Both the position numbers and the translations under genes were made by a program. The notes beneath the pieces were generated by a model that worked only from the letters and a program-made list of their open reading frames with translations, was not told the origin of the DNA and did not search any database. A stretch of DNA of 12,395 bases. Origin: Bacilli bacterium. Its GTDB lineage: Bacteria; Bacillota_I; Bacilli_A; RF39; UBA660. The stretch spans positions 1 to 12,395 of the forward strand of contig JAEDGC010000047.1 in the NCBI GenBank assembly GCA_016297695.1. The letters are read 5' to 3'. Positions 1 to 6,802 of the stretch are shown here, one piece after another. Position 1 is the first letter of the stretch. Each line of letters starts with the position of its first letter.

Positions 1-24
1 AAAAAAATCAACTTGCGTTGATTT
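1..24 (-). terminator. Intrinsic terminator of the tRNA-Gly unit
   Basis: Read on the minus strand, a perfect 8-bp stem (positions 17-24 with 5-12) and a TTGC-type tetraloop (13-16) are followed by a run of T. It lies about 40 nt past the tRNA 3' end, the expected place for its terminator. A weaker bulged hairpin (35-52) sits between the two and has no T-run. The window edge cuts off anything further downstream. Confidence 0.8.
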
Positions 25-61
25 AATCATTAACATCGCTTGGTGCGACGATTTTACCTTA

Positions 62-136
62 TGGAGCAAGTGAGGAGGATCGAACTCCCATCTCAACCTT
101 GGCAAGGTCGTATACTAGCCATTGTACTACACCTGC
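62..136 (-). tRNA. tRNA-Gly (anticodon GCC), CCA encoded
   Basis: The minus strand folds into a complete cloverleaf. The acceptor stem is GCAGGTG with CACTTGC (one G-U), followed by discriminator T and an encoded CCA. The D-arm is GTAC/GTAT with loop AATGGCTA. The anticodon stem is CGACC/GGTTG with loop TTGCCAA, giving anticodon GCC, which reads GGC and GGT. The T-arm is GGGAG/CTCCT with loop TTCGATC. It keeps the D-loop GG and the T-loop TTC, as expected of an EF-Tu-binding translational tRNA. The special staphylococcal tRNA-Gly used only for cell-wall bridges loses these features. A FemABX-type enzyme encoded at 9045-10298 could in principle use Gly-tRNA, but nothing in this tRNA shows specialisation. 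Confidence 0.97.
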
Positions 137-144
137 ATAAGATG

Positions 145-173
145 ATAATATCAAATTTGAAATAATTTTTCAA
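145..173 (-). promoter_or_regulatory. Promoter of tRNA-Gly
   Basis: On the minus strand there is a -35 TTGAAA (168-173), a 17-bp spacer and a -10 TATTAT (145-150) preceded by an extended TGn. A start about 7 nt past the -10 would fall near position 138, only some 2 nt before the mature tRNA 5' G at 136. Confidence 0.75.
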
Positions 174-179
174 TAGAAA

Positions 180-208
180 TTGTAAATTTGCAATAATATT
201 GTTATAAT
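180..208 (+). promoter_or_regulatory. Promoter of the LTA-synthase-like operon
   Basis: A -35 TTGTAA (180-185), 17-bp spacer and consensus -10 TATAAT (203-208) with an extended TGT. The predicted start is near 215, giving a leader of about 19 nt with the Shine-Dalgarno GAAGGG at 221-226. It is back-to-back with the tRNA-Gly promoter: the two -35 boxes are only 6 bp apart. Confidence 0.8.
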
Positions 209-233
209 TAAAAATAGTAAGAAGGGCTTAGAT

Positions 234-2309
234 ATGAAAAAGAAGTTATTAAATATATTAAAAAGATTAAGAAAACAAGTAGCTTTTTATTTAATTACAA
301 ATCGTCTATTTATTTCATATGTTATATTTTCATTGCTTGGAACAATTTTATTAAGAAATTTTACAATTGGAAATACATTTAGTATAAAACCATTTATAGC
401 CGATTTAGCTGTAATCCTTTTAATAGGAGCGTTTGGATATATAAAAAAACCGGAAAAAAGATATAAATATTATTTTATTTGCTTACTTATTTTTACAATA
501 GCGGAAATAATTAATTCAGTTTACTATACATTTTATATGTCATTTGCTTCATTTGGAGAAATTGCATCTTTATCGCAAGTAAAAACTGTAACTGGTTCTT
601 TATATGAAAAATTTAAATTTTATGATTTCATATATATAATATTTCCAATACTATTTTATTACATTCATAAAAAACTTAATACAACATATTACTATAATTT
701 AATAAAAAAAATAGAAGTGAAAAAGAAAATGCTTTTAATAACTTTAACTATGTCTTTTATTTGCTTAGCATATACATTTGCAACTGCTAATAAAACAGAT
801 TATAGTCGCCTTGCAAAACAGTGGAATAGGGTATATATCGTAGAAAGATTTGGAATAGTAATATATCAAACTAATGATTTAATTCAAAGTTTAACCCCAA
901 AATTAAGTAGTCTATTTGGATATGAAGAAGCTGCAAAATTATTTCATGATTATTTCGATAATATGAAAGAAGAAGATAAATATAATGGAAAAAATGAGTA
1001 CACTAATATTTTAGATGGTTATAATGTTATTTTAGTCCATATGGAAGGAATGCAGACGTTTTTAATGGATGTTTCATTTAATGGAGTAGATGCTGTTTAT
1101 AATGTTAAAAAATTAGCAAGTGAAGGAATGTTTTTTAAAAATTTTTATCCTCAAATAAGTACTGGTACATCATCTGATACAGAATTTACATTATCATCAT
1201 CATTAATGCCAGCATCAAGTGGAACAGTATTTGTAAGTTATTACAATAGAAATTATATTACTTTGCAAAAATTATTAAAACAAAAAGGTTATTATACATT
1301 TAGTAGCCATGGCAATTATGCTTCTATGTGGAATAGAGATAAAGCTCATCCATCTTTAGGTTATGATGATATGATATTTGAAGATGCCTTTGAATATACT
1401 GAAGATGATGTTATAAATCTTGGAATAAATGATAGTAAGTTCTTTGAACAATTAGTTCCAAAATTAGAAAATATAGAACAAACACATCCTAATTATATGG
1501 GAACAGTTATAACTTTATCAAATCACTCACCGTTTATATTTTTAGATAAATATGGAGAATACGATATGAGTACTACATATACAGAAGAAGATGAAAATAC
1601 CGGTGAAATAATAAGTAAAACATCAAATTATTTGTATAATACGCCAGTTGGAAATTATATAACAAGTTCTCATTATGCAGATAAAGCTTTAGGTGAATTT
1701 ATTGAATATATCAATAATTCTAAGTATTTTGATAATACAGTATTTGTTTTCTATGGTGATCATGATGCAAAACTTACAAGAAAAGAATTAAATTATTTAT
1801 ATAACTATAATCCTAAAACGGGAGAAGTTTATGAAGAAAATGATAAAGAGTATAAAGAATATAATTATTATAATCATGAATTAAATAAAAATACCCCTTT
1901 GATATTATGGACTAAAAATCAAAATTTAAAGAAAAAGATAAATAAAGAAATTAATTATACAATGGGAATGTATGATGTTTTACCAACTTTAGGTAATATG
2001 TTAGGTATAGAAAATAAATATGCTTTAGGTCATGACATATTTAATATTAAAGATAATAATATTGTTGTATATCCAAATGGGAATTTTTTAACTAATAAAG
2101 TTTATTATAACAATTCTACTGGGGAGTATTTTGTTAGAAATAATAGTGTAATAGATGATGATTATATTGAAGAACATAAAATTTATTCAGAAAGATTACT
2201 TGATGTTTCAAATTCAATAATAGTTCATAATCTTATTTATAAAGAAGGTACAGATATTGATGTATTAAGTGATGATAAAAAGAATATAAAGGAGAATACA
2301 AATGAGTAA
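234..2309 (+). CDS. LTA synthase family membrane phosphotransferase (sulfatase fold)
   Basis: The 691-aa protein has five predicted N-terminal membrane segments (roughly 26-42, 52-70, 79-98, 130-146, 165-185) followed by an extracellular alkaline-phosphatase/sulfatase-fold domain (about 260-610). This is the layout of lipoteichoic acid synthase LtaS, which transfers glycerol phosphate from phosphatidylglycerol to a growing polymer outside the cell. Landmarks align with the LtaS active site: metal-ligand Glu271 (VHMEGMQ), the nucleophile motif GTSSDTEF (311-318), Trp366 and Arg368 (SMWNRD), His431 (SNHSPF) and the metal pair Asp509-His510 (GDHD). The nucleophile position, Thr in LtaS, appears to be Ser313 here. 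An Ala-Thr-Ala (183-185) after the last membrane segment could be a signal-peptidase site. The ATG at 234 has SD GAAGGG 7 nt upstream. The 3' end overlaps the next gene by 8 bp. No glycolipid-anchor gene is nearby, so polymer and substrate (LTA or another glycerophosphate glycan) remain inferred. Confidence 0.88.
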   Translation: MKKKLLNILKRLRKQVAFYLITNRLFISYVIFSLLGTILLRNFTIGNTFSIKPFIADLAVILLIGAFGYIKKPEKRYKYYFICLLIFTIAEIINSVYYTFYMSFASFGEIASLSQVKTVTGSLYEKFKFYDFIYIIFPILFYYIHKKLNTTYYYNLIKKIEVKKKMLLITLTMSFICLAYTFATANKTDYSRLAKQWNRVYIVERFGIVIYQTNDLIQSLTPKLSSLFGYEEAAKLFHDYFDNMKEEDKYNGKNEYTNILDGYNVILVHMEGMQTFLMDVSFNGVDAVYNVKKLASEGMFFKNFYPQISTGTSSDTEFTLSSSLMPASSGTVFVSYYNRNYITLQKLLKQKGYYTFSSHGNYASMWNRDKAHPSLGYDDMIFEDAFEYTEDDVINLGINDSKFFEQLVPKLENIEQTHPNYMGTVITLSNHSPFIFLDKYGEYDMSTTYTEEDENTGEIISKTSNYLYNTPVGNYITSSHYADKALGEFIEYINNSKYFDNTVFVFYGDHDAKLTRKELNYLYNYNPKTGEVYEENDKEYKEYNYYNHELNKNTPLILWTKNQNLKKKINKEINYTMGMYDVLPTLGNMLGIENKYALGHDIFNIKDNNIVVYPNGNFLTNKVYYNNSTGEYFVRNNSVIDDDYIEEHKIYSERLLDVSNSIIVHNLIYKEGTDIDVLSDDKKNIKENTNE

Positions 2310-2931
2310 GAAATATAAAATAGCATTAACAGTAATTGGAATATTTTTGGCTTTATTAATGGCTTTATCAATATGTGTAAAAATATTTGGTAAAAGTAAT
2401 GATAAAAAAGCAACTGTAAAAACTTCTATAGTTGATAAAATGGATAAATATGGCTATTTTCTTGATGATAGAGATACTAAAATATTTAAACAAACATATT
2501 ATGAGTTAAAAGAAATTTTAGAAAATGAAGAAATAGATTATAAACTTTATGGTGAAAAACTTTCTCAATTATTTGTTATTGATTTATTTACTATTTCAAA
2601 TAAAATAAGTAAATATGATGTTGGTGGTTTAGAATATATATATAAAGAAGAGCAAGATATGTTTAAAAATAAAGTTATGGATACTTTATATGAACACGTA
2701 GAAGATAACAGTTATGGTACACGAAACCAAAAATTACCTACTGTAAAATCAGTAATAACTGATGATGTTGAAGAAACAACATATAAAGTAGATGAAAAAA
2801 CACTTGATGCATACAAATATTTTATAACAATAGAATATGAAGAAGATTTGGATTACGATAAAAAATGTAGCGTTGAAGTTGTAAAAGATAACGAAGCAAT
2901 GTATGTTGTGGAATATACAGCTATAAAATAG
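2302..2931 (+). CDS. Unknown single-pass membrane protein coupled to the LTA-synthase gene
   Basis: The 209-aa product is not recognised. A short basic N-terminus (MSKKYK) and one hydrophobic segment (about 7-28) suggest anchoring with the rest outside the membrane. There is no lipobox and no C-terminal sorting signal. The remainder is rich in charged and aromatic residues: a helical stretch (about 45-135), then a likely beta-rich end (about 145-205) containing the acidic run EYEEDLDYD. A small extracellular alpha+beta domain of NTF2-like type is possible but unproven. The start overlaps the upstream stop by 8 bp, and its SD (AAAGGAG, 2288-2294) lies inside the upstream gene with 7-nt spacing, so the two are almost certainly cotranscribed and translationally coupled. 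This makes an accessory role for the LTA-synthase-like enzyme plausible. It ends in TAG. No terminator is visible after it. Confidence 0.85.
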   Translation: MSKKYKIALTVIGIFLALLMALSICVKIFGKSNDKKATVKTSIVDKMDKYGYFLDDRDTKIFKQTYYELKEILENEEIDYKLYGEKLSQLFVIDLFTISNKISKYDVGGLEYIYKEEQDMFKNKVMDTLYEHVEDNSYGTRNQKLPTVKSVITDDVEETTYKVDEKTLDAYKYFITIEYEEDLDYDKKCSVEVVKDNEAMYVVEYTAIK

Positions 2932-2960
2932 TTGTATATTTTTTTGAAATTAGATATAAT
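2932..2960 (+). promoter_or_regulatory. Promoter of the extracellular protein gene at 2985
   Basis: A -35 TTGTAT (2932-2937), 17-bp spacer and perfect -10 TATAAT (2955-2960). It begins directly after the upstream stop codon. The predicted start near 2967 leaves a leader of about 18 nt before the ATG at 2985, so this gene need not depend on readthrough from the upstream pair. Confidence 0.75.
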
Positions 2961-2973
2961 TAAGACAAATAAT

Positions 2974-2980
2974 AGGTGAT
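2974..2980 (+). promoter_or_regulatory. Shine-Dalgarno AGGTGAT that fixes the start at 2985
   Basis: AGGTGAT is complementary to the distal half of the anti-SD region and sits 4 nt before the ATG at 2985. An in-frame GTG at 2976 lies inside this site and has no SD of its own, so 2985 is the better start. Confidence 0.7.
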
Positions 2981-2984
2981 AAAG

Positions 2985-3596
2985 ATGGAAGAACAAAAAT
3001 ATTCTAAAAATTATACAGTAATATGTATAATATTTGTTGTAGCATTAATTATATTAGGGATAAGTTTAACATATTCTTTTACAATAGCAGACTTACAAGG
3101 TAATTTTACAGAAACTAAAATTCAAAGCGGAACTTTTAAAATGGATACAGATTTACCTGATTCAAATGTTATAACTGCAAATAATATGGTTTTAATCAAT
3201 GAGGATGAGATTGATGCTAAATCAGAAAAAATTAATTTTACAGTTCAAGTAAAAAGCGAATCAACTGGATTTTATAATATATATTTAAAAAATATTACAA
3301 TATCTAATAATATGATTGATTCTAGTTTTAAATGGCAATTGTTAGCTGATGATGTAGTTGTATCTAGTGGAGATTTTTCTGATATAACAGCTAATGGGAA
3401 ATTATCTACTACTAAAACAAGTACAGACACTATTAAATACTATGATACTTATTATTTAAAGCAAGCTGGTGAATTTAATGGCGCAAGTGTCACAAATTTT
3501 GAAATCAGGTTATATTTATTAAACAGTTCACTAGATCAATCAAGTTTAATAGATGGCACTTTTGAGGCATCTGTTGCTATAACAGGGTATCTATAA
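2985..3596 (+). CDS. Membrane-anchored extracellular beta-rich protein, SipW/TasA-like flavour
   Basis: The 203-aa product from the ATG at 2985 has a short charged N-terminus, one hydrophobic segment (about 11-29) ending in an ISLTYSFT stretch, and a Thr/Ser/Asn-rich extracellular region that looks beta-stranded. The hydrophobic segment followed by an early strand resembles SipW-processed proteins of the TasA/camelysin type, which form or decorate surface fibres. A late segment, FEIRLYLL (about 171-178), recalls the closing strands of such domains. No Cys, no LPXTG and no C-terminal membrane segment are present, so it is either cleaved and secreted or held by its N-terminal helix. It has its own promoter, a very short leader, and lies between envelope genes and the str operon. 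No signal peptidase SipW is in the window. The family assignment is by resemblance only. Confidence 0.8.
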   Translation: MEEQKYSKNYTVICIIFVVALIILGISLTYSFTIADLQGNFTETKIQSGTFKMDTDLPDSNVITANNMVLINEDEIDAKSEKINFTVQVKSESTGFYNIYLKNITISNNMIDSSFKWQLLADDVVVSSGDFSDITANGKLSTTKTSTDTIKYYDTYYLKQAGEFNGASVTNFEIRLYLLNSSLDQSSLIDGTFEASVAITGYL

Positions 3597-3627
3597 GAAA
3601 TTAAGTTAAAAAAATAATATAATTTAC

Positions 3628-3656
3628 TTGACTTGAATATACTTTAATGGTATATT
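3628..3656 (+). promoter_or_regulatory. Main promoter of the str operon
   Basis: A -35 TTGACT (3628-3633), exact 17-bp spacer and -10 TATATT (3651-3656) preceded by the extended element TGG. It is among the strongest promoters in the window by match to consensus, as expected for a ribosomal-protein operon. The predicted start is near 3663, giving a leader of about 92 nt before rpsL. Confidence 0.85.
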
Positions 3657-3664
3657 AATTAAGC

Positions 3665-3710
3665 ATTCGAAATTGGGTTCTGCCCTTAGGTAGAACCTAA
3701 TTTAATGAAT
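3665..3710 (+). promoter_or_regulatory. 5'-proximal stem-loop in the rpsL leader
   Basis: An inner stem pairs 3670-3684 with 3689-3703 (15 bp, including two G-U pairs) closed by a CTTA tetraloop (3685-3688). An outer 4-bp stem (3665-3668 with 3707-3710) extends it across a small internal loop. It starts within about 2 nt of the predicted transcript 5' end and has no T-run, so it is not a terminator. It may stabilise the mRNA, bind a ribosomal protein, or act as a DNA operator just downstream of the promoter. The function is inferred. Confidence 0.7.
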
Positions 3711-3715
3711 ATTAT

Positions 3716-3735
3716 GATACACCAGGATGTGTGTT
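3716..3735 (+). promoter_or_regulatory. Second small leader hairpin before the rpsL SD
   Basis: Positions 3716-3722 can pair with 3729-3735 (7 bp with two G-U pairs) around the hexaloop CAGGAT. It ends 5 nt before the strong SD GAGGAGG (3741-3747). With the larger hairpin upstream it makes a two-element leader that could serve autogenous control, but no known motif was recognised. Confidence 0.4.
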
Positions 3736-3754
3736 AATGAGAGGAGGATAATTA

Positions 3755-4165
3755 ATGCCAACAATTAATCAACTTGTTAGAAAAAACAGAAAAGCAAAAA
3801 CTAAGAAGAGTAAAAGTCCAGTTTTAAATGTAGGATTTAATACACTTGAAAGAAAACAAACAGAAACTTCAAGTCCACAAAAAAGAGGAGTTTGTACTCG
3901 TGTTGGAACAAAAACACCAAAAAAACCAAACTCAGCATTACGTAAATATGCAAGAGTTAGACTTTCAAACGGAAAAGAAGTAGATACTTATATTCCAGGA
4001 GAAGGACATAACTTACAAGAACATAGTGTTGTTTTAGTTCGTGGTGGACGTGTTAAAGACTTAATCGGTGTACGTTATCATGTAATTCGTGGAACACTTG
4101 ATACACAAGGAGTTAATAACAGAAAACAAGGTCGTAGTAAATATGGTACAAAAAGACCTAAATAA
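3755..4165 (+). CDS. rpsL: 30S ribosomal protein S12
   Basis: S12 lies at the decoding centre of the 30S subunit. The 136-aa sequence carries the family hallmarks PQKRGVCTRV (41-50), KTPKKPNSALRK (53-64), GEGHNLQEHSV (82-92) and RGGRVKDLIGVRYH (96-109). Lys56 and Lys101, equivalent to E. coli Lys42 and Lys87 where streptomycin-resistance changes occur, are both wild type. Asp102 is the position that is often methylthiolated. An extra basic segment near residues 13-37 makes it longer than E. coli S12 (124 aa), as in Firmicutes. The ATG at 3755 has SD GAGGAGG 7 nt upstream. It is the first gene of the str operon and ends in tandem TAA codons, 21 nt before rpsG. Confidence 0.98.
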   Translation: MPTINQLVRKNRKAKTKKSKSPVLNVGFNTLERKQTETSSPQKRGVCTRVGTKTPKKPNSALRKYARVRLSNGKEVDTYIPGEGHNLQEHSVVLVRGGRVKDLIGVRYHVIRGTLDTQGVNNRKQGRSKYGTKRPK

Positions 4166-4186
4166 TAAATAAGGAAGGAGATAATT

Positions 4187-4654
4187 ATGCGTAAAAGAAG
4201 AACAGTAAAAAGAGATGTTTTACCAGATCCAGTGTATAATTCAAAAGTAGTTACTAAACTAATTAATCAAATTATGCAAGATGGTAAAAAAGGAACAGCT
4301 CAAAAGATTTTATATGAAGCATTTGATATTATAGCTGAAAAAACAGGAAAACCTGCAATAGATGTATATAACGAAGCTTTAGAAAATATTAAACCAGCAT
4401 TAGAAGTTAAATCTAGACGTGTTGGTGGATCAAATTACCAAGTTCCTATTGAAGTTTCTGACGATAGAAGTCAAGCATTGGCACTAAGATGGTTAGTTAA
4501 CTATGCTAAATTGAGAAACGGAAGAGGAATGGCTATTAATTTAGCAAATGAAATTATGGATGCAGCCGCTGGAACAGGTGGAGCTGTTAAAAAACGTGAG
4601 GATACTCACAAAATGGCAGAAGCAAATAAAGCATTTGCTCACTATAGATGGTAG
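4187..4654 (+). CDS. rpsG: 30S ribosomal protein S7
   Basis: S7 nucleates assembly of the 30S head and contacts the E-site tRNA. The 155-aa length is normal for the family. Visible landmarks are the basic N-terminus (MRKRRTVKRDVLPDP), VKSRRVGGSNYQVP (about 74-87), the helix ALRWLVNYAKLR, the beta-hairpin region, and the C-terminal KMAEANKAFAHYRW. The start has SD AAGGAG (4175-4180) 6 nt upstream. The rpsL-rpsG gap is only 21 nt, leaving no room for the large S7-binding intergenic structure known from E. coli str mRNA. The TAG stop overlaps the SD of fusA, so translation of the two is probably coupled. Confidence 0.98.
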   Translation: MRKRRTVKRDVLPDPVYNSKVVTKLINQIMQDGKKGTAQKILYEAFDIIAEKTGKPAIDVYNEALENIKPALEVKSRRVGGSNYQVPIEVSDDRSQALALRWLVNYAKLRNGRGMAINLANEIMDAAAGTGGAVKKREDTHKMAEANKAFAHYRW

Positions 4655-4662
4655 GTGTTTAA

Positions 4663-6735
4663 ATGGCAAGAGATGTTACTATTGATAAATTAAGAAATAT
4701 TGGTATCATGGCTCACATTGATGCTGGTAAAACAACAACTACTGAAAGAATTTTATTCTTAACTGGAATAACTCATAAAATTGGAGAAACTCATGATGGA
4801 GAATCTCAAATGGACTGGATGGCACAAGAGCAAGAAAGAGGTATAACAATTACTTCTGCAGCTACAACATGCCATTGGAAAGGTTATAGATTAAATATTA
4901 TCGATACTCCAGGTCACGTAGACTTCACTATTGAAGTTCAAAGATCATTAAGAGTATTAGATGGTGCTGTAGCATTAATTGATGCTCAAGCAGGTGTTGA
5001 ACCTCAAACAGAAACAGTTTGGAGACAAGCTAATGAATATAAAGTTCCTAGAATGATTTGTGCAAACAAAATGGAAAAAATGGGAGCTGATTTCTACTTT
5101 AGTTTAAAAACTATCAAAGATAGATTAGGAGCTAATGCTGCTCCAATAATGTTACCTATTGGTGCTGAAGATTGCTTTACTGGTTATGTAGATTTAGTAG
5201 AAATGAAAGCATTCGAATATGATGGTACTGATAAACAAGAATTAAAAGAAATTGCAATTCCTGATGACATGAAAGATAAAGCTGAAGAATATAGAACAAA
5301 ATTAATTGAAGCTGTAGTTGAATCAGATGAATCTTTAATGGAAAAATATTTAGAAGGACAAGAATTCAGTGTTTCAGAATTAAAAGCAGCAATAAGAAAA
5401 GCAACATTGGCTGTAGAATTCTTCCCTGTATTATGTGCTGATGCATTAGGAAATAAAGGTACTCATACATTACTTGATGCTGTTATAGATTACTTACCAG
5501 CACCAACAGATGTTGAAGCTATTGAATGTACTGATAAAAATGGAAATGATGTTAAACGTCATCCATCTGATAAAGAACCATTCACTGCATTAGCATTCAA
5601 AATTATGACAGACCCATTTGTTGGAAGATTATCATTCTTTAGAGTTTATTCAGGTGTTTTACATAGTGGATCATATGTATTAAACTCAACTAAAGATGAA
5701 AAAGAAAGAATTGGTCGTATACTTCAAATGCATGCTAACCAACGTAAAGAGATTACTGAAGTTTATGCAGGAGAAATTGCAGCTGCAGTAGGACTTAAAA
5801 ATACTACAACTGCTGATACATTATGTGATGAAAAAAATCCATGCATAATGAAAGGTATGGAATTCCCAGAACCTGTTATTGATATAGCTATTGAACCTAA
5901 GAGTAAAGGTGATCAAGATAAGATGGCAATCGCTGTTGCTAAACTTGTTGAAGAAGATCCAACACTTAGAGTTAAAACTGATACTGAAACAGGACAAACT
6001 GTATTATCAGGAATGGGAGAATTACACTTAGACATTATTGTTGATCGTTTAAAACGTGAATTTAATGTTGATTGTAATAAAGGTAGACCACAAGTTGCTT
6101 ACCGTGAGACAATTACAGTACCTGCTGATTGTGAAGGTAAATACATAAAACAATCTGGTGGACGTGGACAATATGGACATGTTTGGATTAAATTTGAACC
6201 AAATCCAGGTAAAGGCTATGAATTTGTTGATGCAATCGTTGGTGGTGTTGTTCCTCGTGAATATATACCTGTAACTGATAAAGGATTACAAGAAGCAATG
6301 GCTGGTGGTATTTTAGCAGGATATCCACTTGTTGATGTTAAAGCAACATTATTTGATGGATCTTACCATGATGTCGATTCATCTGAAATGGCATTTAAAA
6401 TCGCTGCTAGTATGGCTTTAAAAGAAGCTAAGAATAAATGTAAGGCTGTATTACTTGAACCAATAATGAAAGTTGTAGTAGACGTTCCAGAAGAATATAT
6501 GGGTAACGTAATGGGAGACTTAACATCTCGTCGTGGACGTCCAATGGGTCAAGAATCAATTGGAAATACAATAAGAATTATTGCTATGGTTCCACTTTGC
6601 GAAATGTTTGGTTATGCAACAGATTTAAGAAGTAATACACAAGGTAGAGGTAACTTCCAAATGGAAAAAGACCATTATGAAGAAGTTCCAAAATCAATCG
6701 CTGAAGAAATTATTAAGAAAAACAGCGTTAACTAA
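4663..6735 (+). CDS. fusA: Translation elongation factor G, with unusual G4/G5 motifs
   Basis: EF-G is the GTPase that translocates tRNA and mRNA on the ribosome and, with RRF, splits it. The 690-aa length and five-domain layout are normal. G1 is AHIDAGKT (17-24), the switch-I Thr lies in RGITIT (59-64), and G3 is DTPGH (81-85). Domain IV has SGGRGQYGHV (498-507) and the tip GSYHDVDSSE (566-575). The C-terminal GRGNFQMEKDHYEEVP is typical. Two guanine-recognition motifs deviate: G4 reads NKME (135-138) instead of NKMD, and G5 reads CADALGNKG (258-266) where the family has a CGSA-type sequence. The rest is well conserved and it sits in the str operon, so it is very probably the main EF-G rather than a paralog. 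It starts 8 nt after the rpsG stop with a weak SD, AGGTG (4653-4657). Confidence 0.96.
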   Translation: MARDVTIDKLRNIGIMAHIDAGKTTTTERILFLTGITHKIGETHDGESQMDWMAQEQERGITITSAATTCHWKGYRLNIIDTPGHVDFTIEVQRSLRVLDGAVALIDAQAGVEPQTETVWRQANEYKVPRMICANKMEKMGADFYFSLKTIKDRLGANAAPIMLPIGAEDCFTGYVDLVEMKAFEYDGTDKQELKEIAIPDDMKDKAEEYRTKLIEAVVESDESLMEKYLEGQEFSVSELKAAIRKATLAVEFFPVLCADALGNKGTHTLLDAVIDYLPAPTDVEAIECTDKNGNDVKRHPSDKEPFTALAFKIMTDPFVGRLSFFRVYSGVLHSGSYVLNSTKDEKERIGRILQMHANQRKEITEVYAGEIAAAVGLKNTTTADTLCDEKNPCIMKGMEFPEPVIDIAIEPKSKGDQDKMAIAVAKLVEEDPTLRVKTDTETGQTVLSGMGELHLDIIVDRLKREFNVDCNKGRPQVAYRETITVPADCEGKYIKQSGGRGQYGHVWIKFEPNPGKGYEFVDAIVGGVVPREYIPVTDKGLQEAMAGGILAGYPLVDVKATLFDGSYHDVDSSEMAFKIAASMALKEAKNKCKAVLLEPIMKVVVDVPEEYMGNVMGDLTSRRGRPMGQESIGNTIRIIAMVPLCEMFGYATDLRSNTQGRGNFQMEKDHYEEVPKSIAEEIIKKNSVN

Positions 6736-6744
6736 AAATAATAC

Positions 6745-6773
6745 TTGAAAAATATTCAAGCATTAGATAAAAT
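6745..6773 (+). promoter_or_regulatory. Possible internal promoter for tuf
   Basis: A -35-like TTGAAA (6745-6750), 17-bp spacer and -10-like TAAAAT (6768-6773); a TATAAT at 6773-6778 overlaps it. Separate tuf promoters inside str operons are known in other bacteria. A 6-bp hairpin (6744-6749 with 6755-6760) overlaps the -35 and has no T-run, so it does not look like a terminator. Confidence 0.45.
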
Positions 6774-6802
6774 ATAATAGAAATGAAAGGAGAAAAATAA
6801 AA

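Noticed and set aside
62..136. Non-translational, cell-wall-dedicated tRNA-Gly
   Set aside because: The D-loop GG and T-loop TTC are present, which the dedicated staphylococcal forms lack. It looks like a normal translational tRNA.
2976..2984. GTG start at 2976 for the extracellular protein, and similarly GTG at 8062 for the hydrolase
   Set aside because: At 2976 the GTG lies inside the SD for the ATG at 2985. At 8062 the GTG has no SD and lies at or before the predicted transcript start, so the ATG at 8071 is preferred.
3727..3768. Tiny upstream frames in the rpsL leader (13 codons from 3727; MRGG from 3737)
   Set aside because: Neither has a convincing SD, and the second is made of the rpsL SD itself. 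They are probably incidental.
6744..6760. Hairpin between fusA and tuf as a terminator
   Set aside because: It is a 6-bp A/T-rich stem with no T-run, overlapping a -35-like box. It would not stop transcription efficiently.
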